NCBI GenBank assembly: GCA_013297925.1
Contig: JAAFJC010000038.1
Span: 1-32,307 of the forward strand
DNA from: Comamonadaceae bacterium
GTDB lineage: Bacteria; Pseudomonadota; Gammaproteobacteria; Burkholderiales; Burkholderiaceae_C
Reading direction: 5' to 3'
Length of the DNA stretch: 32,307 nt
This document shows, one piece after another, positions 15,810 to 23,805 of this stretch (the stretch's first letter is position 1; each line of letters starts with the position of its first letter). The notes below the pieces were generated by a model that ran no database searches, was not told where the DNA came from, and saw only the letters and a program-made list of their open reading frames with translations. Made by a program: the position numbers and the translations under genes.

Positions 15810-15847
15810 AGGCTGATTGTGAGCTGATCGTGTTTCGCTTGTGTAAA

Positions 15848-15885
15848 GAGAAAAGGCTTGACGCTTTTTGCAAACGCCAAGCCTT
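15848..15885 (-). terminator. Terminator of the three-gene surface operon
   Basis: AAGGCTTG (15853-15860) pairs with CAAGCCTT (15878-15885); after one mismatch two more pairs follow. On the minus strand the stem is followed by TTCTCTTT, a moderate U-rich tract. It lies about 43 bases beyond the OmpA-family gene stop. Confidence 0.65.
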
Positions 15886-15927
15886 GGATCGATGAAGCGG
15901 TGAACCGATGGGATCAGCGCGCTCGAT

Positions 15928-17013
15928 TTACTTTACTGAGCCGGTGACCTCGATCGTCACTCGGCGATCGGGTTGCAAGCAAGCGATCTGCTCGGCACGT
16001 GGCAGTTTGTTGCTGCATTGCGTCGTCACTGGCTCACGCTCGCCTTTACCAATAGCCTCGCTCTTTGCAGCCTTCACACCCAGGGAACCCAGATACTCGA
16101 GCACAGTAGCGGCGCGGCGGGCTGACAGGCTATCGTTATACGTATCTGAACCCAAGCGATCTGTGTGACCAGCGATATTGAGGGTGGCAATTGATTGGTA
16201 AGTCTTCAAGCGGTTGGCAACAGTCGCCAATCGCTCTTTGCCGCCAGGCAACATATCATCGCGGCCAGACTTGTCAAACTTGAACAAAGTATCGGCCAAA
16301 ATCACAAAAGTTTCTTTGGTAACTTCGCGTACCACAGGTGCTGCAGCGGAGGCTGGCGGGGCAACTGATGCAGGTGTGGCAGCTTGCGCTGTGACGACAG
16401 CAACGCAGCTATCAGCTTCAACGCGCGCACGGCGCAGACTGTCTTCCGCCATCATCACATGCGGCGTGGCGGCGCGCCATCCGGTTTGTTCATCGGCATG
16501 GCCAGCACGAACCAAGCGAATCTCTGCACAAGCTACGGTGCGTGCATTGCAAGCGAGTGTGGCGGTATTGTTTTTGTATTTGCCCAGCTCCATCCACAAA
16601 TCATCACGCAAACGGCTGCTACGCGCAACCAAGGGCGTATCAAATCCAGCTCGGGCGTTTTTATCGGCCTCTAAGGCCTGAATAATTTTTTGAGACTCTG
16701 TCAGTGATTCTTCGATATAACCTGTGCGATCATTTTCGTGAAACTGCGTCTTTGCAGTATCCAGCCAGCACTGCGCTTTGGCCAGCGGGTAATTGTTTTG
16801 CGGAATACCGGATTCATTGAGCTTGCGCAAGCGCTGCTGTAGTGCTTCAATCGTTTTACGATCTGCGAGCACTTTCTCTTCAGTAATGCGCTGCTGCTGA
16901 GCGGCGAGGCCTGTGGCTTGACTCGCCGGGCCAGGCGCTTCGTTTTTCGTAGCGGTCTGCGCGCATCCCATGAGGACGAGCGGTATAAAAAGGCTTAAAA
17001 ACAGGGGTTTCAT
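15928..17013 (-). CDS. OmpA-family lipoprotein, third gene of surface operon
   Basis: 361 residues from the chosen start. The signal MKPLFLSLFIPLVLMGC ends in a lipobox, LMGC (C17). A middle region of about 200 residues is predicted helical with charged repeats and an Ala/Pro linker. The C-terminal OmpA domain (about 231-361) contains TLFKFDKSGRDD, NIAGHTDRLGSDTYNDSLS and the ARRA segment; its conserved Asp and Arg bind diaminopimelate in peptidoglycan. The open frame extends 14 codons further to an ATG at 17055 that overlaps the barrel-gene stop (ATGA). I prefer 17013 because AGAGG lies six bases before it and it places the signal peptide at the N-terminus. Role by inference: tethers the surface assembly to the cell wall. 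Confidence 0.87.
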   Translation of the reverse strand: MKPLFLSLFIPLVLMGCAQTATKNEAPGPASQATGLAAQQQRITEEKVLADRKTIEALQQRLRKLNESGIPQNNYPLAKAQCWLDTAKTQFHENDRTGYIEESLTESQKIIQALEADKNARAGFDTPLVARSSRLRDDLWMELGKYKNNTATLACNARTVACAEIRLVRAGHADEQTGWRAATPHVMMAEDSLRRARVEADSCVAVVTAQAATPASVAPPASAAAPVVREVTKETFVILADTLFKFDKSGRDDMLPGGKERLATVANRLKTYQSIATLNIAGHTDRLGSDTYNDSLSARRAATVLEYLGSLGVKAAKSEAIGKGEREPVTTQCSNKLPRAEQIACLQPDRRVTIEVTGSVK

Positions 17014-17019
17014 AGCGGG

Positions 17020-17024
17020 CCTCT
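17020..17024 (-). promoter_or_regulatory. Shine-Dalgarno site deciding the OmpA-family start
   Basis: AGAGG on the minus strand, six bases upstream of the ATG ending at 17013. The upstream ATG (17055) has no comparable site and would add a charged 14-residue extension before the lipoprotein signal. Confidence 0.6.
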
Positions 17025-17051
17025 TGAAAACTTGGCGCTGTAGCTGGTGAT

Positions 17052-20000
17052 TCATCGTGGAGTAGGTGGCAAAGCATTGCCGGGCGCAGCACCGGAGCCA
17101 GTGCTGGGTGCGCCTTTGGGATCGAGCGTGCGGTTCACGCCAGCATCTGATCCTTTGAACAAGTCTTCATCAAATTTGTAGCGCACATTGAGCACCCAGC
17201 CGCGGTTAGTGTAGTCACTGCCTACCAGATCTCCACCATTGAAGCCGCGCCAGTTGTAGCCCAAGCCTACGATCAGGTTGTCCATCACGGTGTAGCCGAC
17301 TTCTAGGCCATAGGCATACTGACGACCACCTCCGCTGCCTACCAAAAGCGTTGTGATCCCACCAATACTCCAGCGATTAGTGACGTCATAGGTGATGCGG
17401 CCACCGATCAATGTTGCGCTGTAGGAATCGTTCACTGTACCGGCCAGTAACTCATTCACCTGCTTGTAGGCAAAGCGGCCGGTCAACCACCAAGGGCGTG
17501 AGGGGTGGTAGTTAGCGCGCAAGCTGATGATATTGGTATCGCTGTCTTTGTCAGCAGAGCGCTCTGCCTTTTGCTCGTAGAGGCCGAGCGCGTCAAACTT
17601 GTTGTTGTCTACCGGGCGATAGGCAAAACCAACTTGGAAACGGTTTTGGCGTGTATCTGCACTGCCGTTCTTCGGATTGATAAAGTTCAAATATTCGCGA
17701 GCAATCAGCGTCCAATCGCGATCCAGCTTGCGGGCTGCGCTGGCTGTGAACAGCCAATTGGTGTTGTCTTTGTCTTCACGCCAAGAAATGCGAGAAGAAC
17801 CTTTCCAAAGCCGACTGGCGGTGTATTCGACGCCTAAGCTCAGTGCTGTTGAATTACCCGCTGTGCTGTTGATATGCTCTGCATTGGTGAGCAAACGCAG
17901 GCCTTCAGCAACATTCCAGCCGTTGCGTAATCCAATGGCGTTTTGGATCGTCTTGCCCGAGCCGCTGTCGTTCAAACGGTATTCGCTATAGAGCGAGCCA
18001 TCTTGCATGTATTGGGTATCGACGCCCAATGCAAATGCGCGCGACAGAGAGCCGATGCCTAAGTCATAACTGCTGCTATAGGTGTGTGCATATTCATAGC
18101 GCGAGTACAGACGCGTTTTTTCTGCAACGCGCCAATCTGCGCCGAGACGGTACAGGTTGTTGTTACCTGAGCCAAACTCACGTTGCATCTCAGCGCTGAG
18201 ATCAACTGTTTTGCTAGCGGCATAGCGCAAGCCAATCTTGGCCGTGCTGGCTGGATCGGTGCCAGAAATTTTTTGTAGCTCGCCATTGACTGTAAGATTT
18301 TCAGTCGCTTGATAGCCTGCCCTTAAGAAAACTGAGGTTCGATCTACAGCTTGTGCGGGGGTAGTGACTGGATTACAGACAACCGGCAAGCCAGTGGCTG
18401 GATCAATTTGCTGATTGCCTACTTGGCTGATACCAAAGCCCGTGTTGTAGCCTGTAATCGTGCCGCTGTAGGTATTGTTAAAAGTCAAACAATTATTGAT
18501 GGACTGTTGAGCAGAACTCAATGCATTTTGATCTACACGACGAATACCACCGCCGATCGTTAAACGATCCGTCATCTTCAGGTCGGCGGCAAGTGATGCC
18601 GTCGTGTTATCAGTACCTACATTTTTGTCTTGAGAGCGTTGCGCGTCCGCTGTAACTGTTATTTTTTCAGTGGCTTTGTAAGTGACTGCGCCACCAATTT
18701 CTTGCTTACCACCAGTAACGCCACTCGAAGCATTATTGAAGTCCTGATCAGCGCGTTGCACATAAGCATTTGCACGCAACTGGTCATCAGCATGGCGAAT
18801 TTCGACGCGAACTGCATTTCCATCGAATTCGCCTGATTTATTAGCGAAATTAGCGCTGTTATTGGTATTAAATCCTGTGTCAGTGTTCACCAAACTCTTT
18901 GAGCGCGCCACTTCAGCAATCACTTCTGTGTTTTTACTGAGCTTGAGTGCTAAGTTAGCACCAACAATCGTTTGCCCCGTTAAAGGATTGGAATCACGCG
19001 CGACAGCTGCGCCCAATGTCAAGCGATCCGAGAATTTGTACTGCGCATCAGCACCATAAGTAAAGTAGCGCTTGCCACCTTGCTCTATTTCATAGCTGAT
19101 GCGGATCGAGACAGGATTGAGTTGGTCGTCAATACTCGGCACTGCGGTTCGGAACAAGATCTGACCATTGAAGGGCTCAAACTCGTAGTCAGACTCTCGC
19201 GCCAGGGGCGTGACTTTCAAAATTACCGAGGTCTGATCGCGCTTGCGCACAATCAACTCAACGCGCTCTGTGCCTTTGATGCCATTGGGATTAGATACCG
19301 AATAAGGGCCAGAAACACCTCGCGCAGGGAATTCATCCACGACTTGTTTGAAGCTTTCTTGCGCCACAAAAGTGTTAACGATAGCATTACCTTCTTCATA
19401 GTGGCCGCGAAGGCCAGGCAATGTCCGGTTGTATTGGCTCAAGCGGCGTGCGGGATTGGGGTCTTGTGTGGTGTAGTCACCCCACAGCAAGTAGCTACGG
19501 TTTTTGTCCAAACGAACGTAGAGCTTGCCCGTACTTTGTGCATCCTTGGTTTTGAGGCTGGAGTCACCATACACCGGATAGAAGGCATTGGGATCAATGG
19601 TTTCAAACAGCTGTTTGCGCGTATCTTTATCAGAGTCATACGCGACAGTCAGCAGATAGTCACCTTTGACTTTGCCTTTCAAGTAAAGCGCTGCTCGCGC
19701 TCCGAAGTTGGATCGGCCGCCATTGAATTCTTTGTTGAAGCCTTTCAGCTCTTCTTCAAATCCATCGTTTTCGCGCACTGGAACGATAGCTTTCGGATCA
19801 AACTTATCCGAGCGCAGACGACCTTCAATCAAACCAACCGCGATCATCTCGCGAAGATCAGGCACATAGCGCACGATCAAGCGTTCGCTCACACCTTGAA
19901 TACTCACGCGGACAGTCACAGCATCGGGCTGGTAAGGGGCAAGCAACTTGAACGACAGTTGTCCATCTACCACTTTGGCTTGCACACCCGGCGTGACGCG

Positions 20001-20405
20001 ATCAATATCTCCACGATCAGCACCAGATTCAGACGTCAGCCGCCCCGGCAACAAAATACGCGCGCCGCCATTGACTTCAATGGTGACCAACTGCTCGCCC
20101 TTGAGGATTTGACCTTTGTTGTCAAACAATTGCAGACGGATTTCATTGCTGCTCACACCATCAGCTGGCAAATTGTCTTTAGCAGATTCAAGTTTTATTT
20201 TCTCAACGGGTGAGGCCAATCGAGACAAGAAAGAGTTGAAAGGACGTGGACCGATGTCAGCTTGACCACCCGTCTCAAACAAACTTTTTGCTTCGGGCAC
20301 GTCAGCGCTCGTCGCAGCCATGGTGGTGGCAGATGCAGGCTGCGCCCAAACTGTTGTAGGCAGCAAAGCGATCGCTAAGGCAATAGGGGTGAAACGTAAG
20401 ATCAT
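17052..20405 (-). CDS. Large outer-membrane barrel protein with Ig-like N-terminal domain
   Basis: 1117 residues with a classical signal peptide cleaved near VWA-Q (residue 21-22). Residues about 70-180 form a Big-1-like (invasin-type) Ig domain: KLESAKDNLPADGVSSNEIR, DNKGQ, then DGQLSFKLLAP. From about 235 to 1090 the chain alternates short polar and aromatic segments such as NFGARAALYLKG, SYLLWGDYT, FTYGADAQYKF and GLGYNWRGF, a pattern of many amphipathic beta-strands. It ends with WVLNVRYKF and a Gly/Pro-rich tail of about 35 residues, so the last strand is not at the extreme C-terminus. No TonB box or plug was recognised. GGAGG lies nine bases before the ATG, which overlaps the upstream stop (ATGA, 20402-20405). 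Likely role: outer-membrane partner, display or export platform for the repeat protein encoded just upstream (inference). Confidence 0.82.
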   Translation of the reverse strand: MILRFTPIALAIALLPTTVWAQPASATTMAATSADVPEAKSLFETGGQADIGPRPFNSFLSRLASPVEKIKLESAKDNLPADGVSSNEIRLQLFDNKGQILKGEQLVTIEVNGGARILLPGRLTSESGADRGDIDRVTPGVQAKVVDGQLSFKLLAPYQPDAVTVRVSIQGVSERLIVRYVPDLREMIAVGLIEGRLRSDKFDPKAIVPVRENDGFEEELKGFNKEFNGGRSNFGARAALYLKGKVKGDYLLTVAYDSDKDTRKQLFETIDPNAFYPVYGDSSLKTKDAQSTGKLYVRLDKNRSYLLWGDYTTQDPNPARRLSQYNRTLPGLRGHYEEGNAIVNTFVAQESFKQVVDEFPARGVSGPYSVSNPNGIKGTERVELIVRKRDQTSVILKVTPLARESDYEFEPFNGQILFRTAVPSIDDQLNPVSIRISYEIEQGGKRYFTYGADAQYKFSDRLTLGAAVARDSNPLTGQTIVGANLALKLSKNTEVIAEVARSKSLVNTDTGFNTNNSANFANKSGEFDGNAVRVEIRHADDQLRANAYVQRADQDFNNASSGVTGGKQEIGGAVTYKATEKITVTADAQRSQDKNVGTDNTTASLAADLKMTDRLTIGGGIRRVDQNALSSAQQSINNCLTFNNTYSGTITGYNTGFGISQVGNQQIDPATGLPVVCNPVTTPAQAVDRTSVFLRAGYQATENLTVNGELQKISGTDPASTAKIGLRYAASKTVDLSAEMQREFGSGNNNLYRLGADWRVAEKTRLYSRYEYAHTYSSSYDLGIGSLSRAFALGVDTQYMQDGSLYSEYRLNDSGSGKTIQNAIGLRNGWNVAEGLRLLTNAEHINSTAGNSTALSLGVEYTASRLWKGSSRISWREDKDNTNWLFTASAARKLDRDWTLIAREYLNFINPKNGSADTRQNRFQVGFAYRPVDNNKFDALGLYEQKAERSADKDSDTNIISLRANYHPSRPWWLTGRFAYKQVNELLAGTVNDSYSATLIGGRITYDVTNRWSIGGITTLLVGSGGGRQYAYGLEVGYTVMDNLIVGLGYNWRGFNGGDLVGSDYTNRGWVLNVRYKFDEDLFKGSDAGVNRTLDPKGAPSTGSGAAPGNALPPTPR

Positions 20406-23400
20406 GGCGCTTTACCTCCAGCATTGCCCGGTGCTGGCGCTTCTGGACGAAGACTTGGCAGGATTTGCTGCTCAATCTGCAAGGGTCGGTTTTCGATCTT
20501 CAAATCAGAGTCTGTTTCTTTCTGCGGCGCTAAGACATCGGCTTGGGTACGACGGGCCTTCACTTGATCCAATACTTCGGGTGAGCATGAGCCTTCGATA
20601 AAGTCTGCGCGAGCTAACTCACCGCCTTTGAGATCAACGAAGAGACTGTCACCCACGCCGGCATTGCGGTTAGATGACGGCAAGAGACGCGAGCCCTTAG
20701 GCAAGGTCGTGCGATCGACTTTGATCACATGGGTTTGTGGTTTCACGCCGCAAATGCTGTACTTACCTTCACTGTCTGTTGTGATTTGCGTGCCATCGAG
20801 CATGATCAAACGTACGCCGGGGATGCCCAACTCACGTGAACCACTTGCATTGTTTTGTGTGTGCGTGCCATCGCAGTCCACATACACCTTGCCGATGATG
20901 CAACCTTCATTACTGAATACGCCACCTTGCACACGCACTCTGAACTGCGCAGTATTTGAGCGGACCTGACCTGATACGCCTTGGAATACGGCGGTTGCAC
21001 GGTTAATACCGTCACCCTGCTGAGAGCCTACACCTAAGCGAACGAAGTAGGTCAGCTCCCAAGTAGTAGCGGCAGGGATCACACCAGCCGAGCCGATATT
21101 GAAGGTCAAGGCACGACCAATGCCACCCGCTGGATCAGCCAAAACAGCGCCATTCAGGCGGGCTGTACCACGGATGTATCTGAAGCCAGCAGGCAACAAA
21201 TCTTCCAACTGGACATTTGGAATAGCACCAGCAGTCGTATTGCGCATGCGGATGGTGTATTTCACGGAATCGCCCACTTCAGCAACTGACTTGTCACCCA
21301 CCTTGTTCACCAAAATAGCGCCGCTGGCCAGAGGATCGAGCGGAATGTGGTTGTGAATCACGCCCGAGCTGGTCGCAGGATTGATGTTTATGCGTAAGAA
21401 ATACTGTGTACCCACGCCACCGACTGCCGCCGCACCATTCACACCTACCGCAGGCGCAGTAGCATTCGGCTGCATTTGCACCTCAAGACCAGGAGCGTTT
21501 GGCGGCGTGTAGGTGTTGCCAACAACACCTACCGCTACACCCGCTGCACTGACACCACCTAACGCTGCTTGAGGTGCTGCATAGCCGGATGGTGGCGTTA
21601 CTTGCAATATATAAACACCCGTCTGCAGAACGCAACCTACCGGCGGCACGCTAAACAAATCGAAACGATAAATACCGGTCGCGTTCGTTGTCTGTGACGA
21701 TGCACCTTGGACCAAGCATGCGCCCGGTACTGGCAGGTTGTTCGGGCCAATCAAGGTTACAACTGCACCACTCACAGGAAGACGTGTTACCGCATCATAG
21801 ATAACGCCGCTCGGGTCAATCGGCAAGTTTTGCAGGACTGTGTTGTCGCCAGGATAAAGCGTGATATTACCAATGGCTCCACCTATAGTACGTGTGCCGT
21901 TTACCGCGCTGGTTGTCGTTCCAGTTGATGGGTTGCCACTAAATGTGGAGGTTGCTTGGTTCAGTGGCGTTGTAACTATCACTTCACCACTTGGATTGCG
22001 GAAGCGGATGGTGTACGTGCCTGCGACGGAACTGGGAACCTGCCCAGAAATGATGTACGAGCCTGTGACGCCGGTCGTTGCTGTACCGACTATGGTTCCA
22101 CTGCTGTTCAGCAACTCAACGCGCCAGCCCGCGAGATCCTGATCAGTTCCGGGGGTGTAATTGCGATCACTGTTCACATCCAGCCAGACCCGTCCCGATA
22201 CGCTTGAATCCGGTGCTAGAGGGGTAACTGTCCGAGTTGCCGTGTTGTTAGCAGCCGAGGTCTCTGGTATGTTCGTCACTCCGACGGCCGCAGTAACTGT
22301 TACGCCACTAAGACCCACAGTAATTGTCCCAGGTACGACCAGTGTTGAACTGGCACCAGCAACAAGCGTAATTGCTGGGCCCGTTACCGTTATCGAACCA
22401 ATGACATAGGTGGGAGTGAACGTAACTGCAGCACCACCTAAATTAATATAAGTCGCTGTACCACTCACCGTACTGCCAACTGGTGAACTACTTGCAGACA
22501 GAACCAAACTCACGCTGACATCTGCGAACAAAGCTGTCAGAGTGCGTGTCTGGGTGTTGTTGGTCAGATCCGTCTCTGGCACCGTGGTCGTGCCCACGCC
22601 AGCGGTGACGGTCGCCCCTGCCGTGGTCACGGTGACCACGATCGGGATGGTGACCGGTGTGCCAGGGGCCACCACGGTGGTGGTGACGGTGGAGACGCCG
22701 TTGATGGTGATGGTGGCCGTGAAGGTGGTGGTGGCCGCGCCGTTGTTGGTGAAGGTCACCGTCGCGCTCACGGTGGTGCCCGCCACGCCAGAGCCCGGCA
22801 ACTGGATGGTCGTGCTCACATCGGTGGTGATGGTGGCCGTGAAGGTGGTGGTGGCCGCGCCGTTGTTGGTGAAGGTCACCGTCGCGCTCACGGTGGTGCC
22901 CGCCACGCCAGAGCCCGGCAACTGGATGGTCGTGCTCACATCGGCCAGGTTGGCTGTCAAGGTTGCCGTAACAGTAGCAGTGTTGGTGCCTAGTGTTGTC
23001 GATAACGAGCCTGCAGGCAAAGTGTTTGTCCCAGAGGCCAAGCTAGTCACAACAGCAGAAACTGAGCATGAGGCCCCTGGGGGGATGACCGTTCCAGATG
23101 AGACGCTCAACGATCCCGCCCCGGGAGTTGCAGTCACTGTGGAGCTGGCACATGTCGTAGCTGCCAATGGGGCAGCTGAATTGCTCATATTCGCAGGATA
23201 TGAATCCACAAAAGCCGCTGTGAATGTGGCAGAAACCAGTTGGTGTGTATTGGTGAATGTAATCACCAAAAGGGTGGTGCCACCGGCACTGATCGTGCTT
23301 GGCGTAAACGATTTGGAAATCGTTGGGCGGCTGGGTGTGATGGGGTCGGAGTCAGCAGCGGTACACGTGCCACCCGTACAGCCAGCACCTGTATTCGTTA

Positions 23401-23578
23401 CGCCAGAGGGAACAGAAATGAAAGCGGTATTGGTAATTTGAGTTTGTGCCTGAGCGGGCGCTTGCAACATCGCCGCGCAGGAAAGCAACAAGAAGCCAAA
23501 CGCCCAAGCGTTAGCTAATCGCAGTCTCCACAACGAAAAGAAAAGAAAGTTGATGACCTTCTTCTTAATATTTACCAA
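20402..23578 (-). CDS. Secreted DUF11/CARDB/SdrD-type repeat protein
   Basis: 1058 residues, first gene of the operon. The start is a TTG at 23578 with at best a weak SD. The signal is long, with a basic front and a hydrophobic core, ending APAQA-Q at about residue 44. The mature chain is Thr/Val/Ala-rich: a DUF11-like module (82-210), CARDB/DUF11-like modules (211-349 and 352-455) each ending in an N-N-T-x-T-R motif, an SdrD_B/CnaB-like module (459-538) with a calcium-loop-like DVNSDRNYTPGTDQD, a carboxypeptidase-regulatory-like module (589-664), a well-defined DUF11 module (752-883), and a second SdrD-like module (888-996) starting GKVYVDCDGTHTQNN. Such chains are typical of adhesins and stalks. 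There is no LPXTG or autotransporter barrel, so surface display must rely on a partner. The first half carries an exact 40-residue duplication. Confidence 0.85.
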   Translation of the reverse strand: MVNIKKKVINFLFFSLWRLRLANAWAFGFLLLSCAAMLQAPAQAQTQITNTAFISVPSGVTNTGAGCTGGTCTAADSDPITPSRPTISKSFTPSTISAGGTTLLVITFTNTHQLVSATFTAAFVDSYPANMSNSAAPLAATTCASSTVTATPGAGSLSVSSGTVIPPGASCSVSAVVTSLASGTNTLPAGSLSTTLGTNTATVTATLTANLADVSTTIQLPGSGVAGTTVSATVTFTNNGAATTTFTATITTDVSTTIQLPGSGVAGTTVSATVTFTNNGAATTTFTATITINGVSTVTTTVVAPGTPVTIPIVVTVTTAGATVTAGVGTTTVPETDLTNNTQTRTLTALFADVSVSLVLSASSSPVGSTVSGTATYINLGGAAVTFTPTYVIGSITVTGPAITLVAGASSTLVVPGTITVGLSGVTVTAAVGVTNIPETSAANNTATRTVTPLAPDSSVSGRVWLDVNSDRNYTPGTDQDLAGWRVELLNSSGTIVGTATTGVTGSYIISGQVPSSVAGTYTIRFRNPSGEVIVTTPLNQATSTFSGNPSTGTTTSAVNGTRTIGGAIGNITLYPGDNTVLQNLPIDPSGVIYDAVTRLPVSGAVVTLIGPNNLPVPGACLVQGASSQTTNATGIYRFDLFSVPPVGCVLQTGVYILQVTPPSGYAAPQAALGGVSAAGVAVGVVGNTYTPPNAPGLEVQMQPNATAPAVGVNGAAAVGGVGTQYFLRININPATSSGVIHNHIPLDPLASGAILVNKVGDKSVAEVGDSVKYTIRMRNTTAGAIPNVQLEDLLPAGFRYIRGTARLNGAVLADPAGGIGRALTFNIGSAGVIPAATTWELTYFVRLGVGSQQGDGINRATAVFQGVSGQVRSNTAQFRVRVQGGVFSNEGCIIGKVYVDCDGTHTQNNASGSRELGIPGVRLIMLDGTQITTDSEGKYSICGVKPQTHVIKVDRTTLPKGSRLLPSSNRNAGVGDSLFVDLKGGELARADFIEGSCSPEVLDQVKARRTQADVLAPQKETDSDLKIENRPLQIEQQILPSLRPEAPAPGNAGGKAP
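22705..22944. repeat. Perfect 120-bp tandem duplication
   Basis: 22705-22824 and 22825-22944 are identical over all 120 bases, and flanking bases differ on each side. The unit is exactly 40 codons, so the frame is kept. It duplicates residues about 212-251 as 252-291 (core DVSTTIQLPGSGVAG) and inserts an extra strand set into a CARDB-like module. The region 22560-22945 is visibly richer in G and C, and in GTG/ACC-type runs, than the rest of the gene. Confidence 0.95.
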
Positions 23579-23805
23579 AATTGCTCGCCAATATTAAAAA
23601 CACACGCAGCTAGAAGCAGCACGAGTTTACCCAACCAAGTCTTTGTTAATACTATTGTTTTTTTACTTTACGGTATTTTCTCACAATTTGTCACGAAGAC
23701 TGATTGTGTTACTTTCTTACGAATTCGCATAAAAGTCTCGAGATATAAAAAAACAGCATTTCTGGCATTGCTGGACTATCCTGAACTGCGTTACGATACT
23801 TCTCT
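23579..23805. promoter_or_regulatory. Divergent control region between the surface operon and kup
   Basis: An AT-rich 227-base region with no gene. It must carry promoters for both directions. For kup, TTGCTG (23768-23773) and TACGAT (23792-23797) are 18 bases apart and would start transcription within a few bases of the GTG at 23806, suggesting a very short or absent leader. For the minus-strand operon several A/T-rich hexamers exist but no pair stands out. Runs of T (around 23650) and A (around 23745) are notable. Confidence 0.35.

Noticed and set aside
19080-20213. 377-codon frame antisense to the barrel gene
   Set aside because: Entirely opposite a well-supported gene, no SD, no motif.
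22705-22944. Tandem repeat as a possible CRISPR or minisatellite array
   Set aside because: Only two units, no spacers, coding and in frame; a gene-internal duplication.
22542-23441. 299-codon Val/Thr-rich frame antisense to the repeat protein
   Set aside because: Mirror of the Thr/Val-rich repeats on the coding strand; the low complexity explains the open frame.
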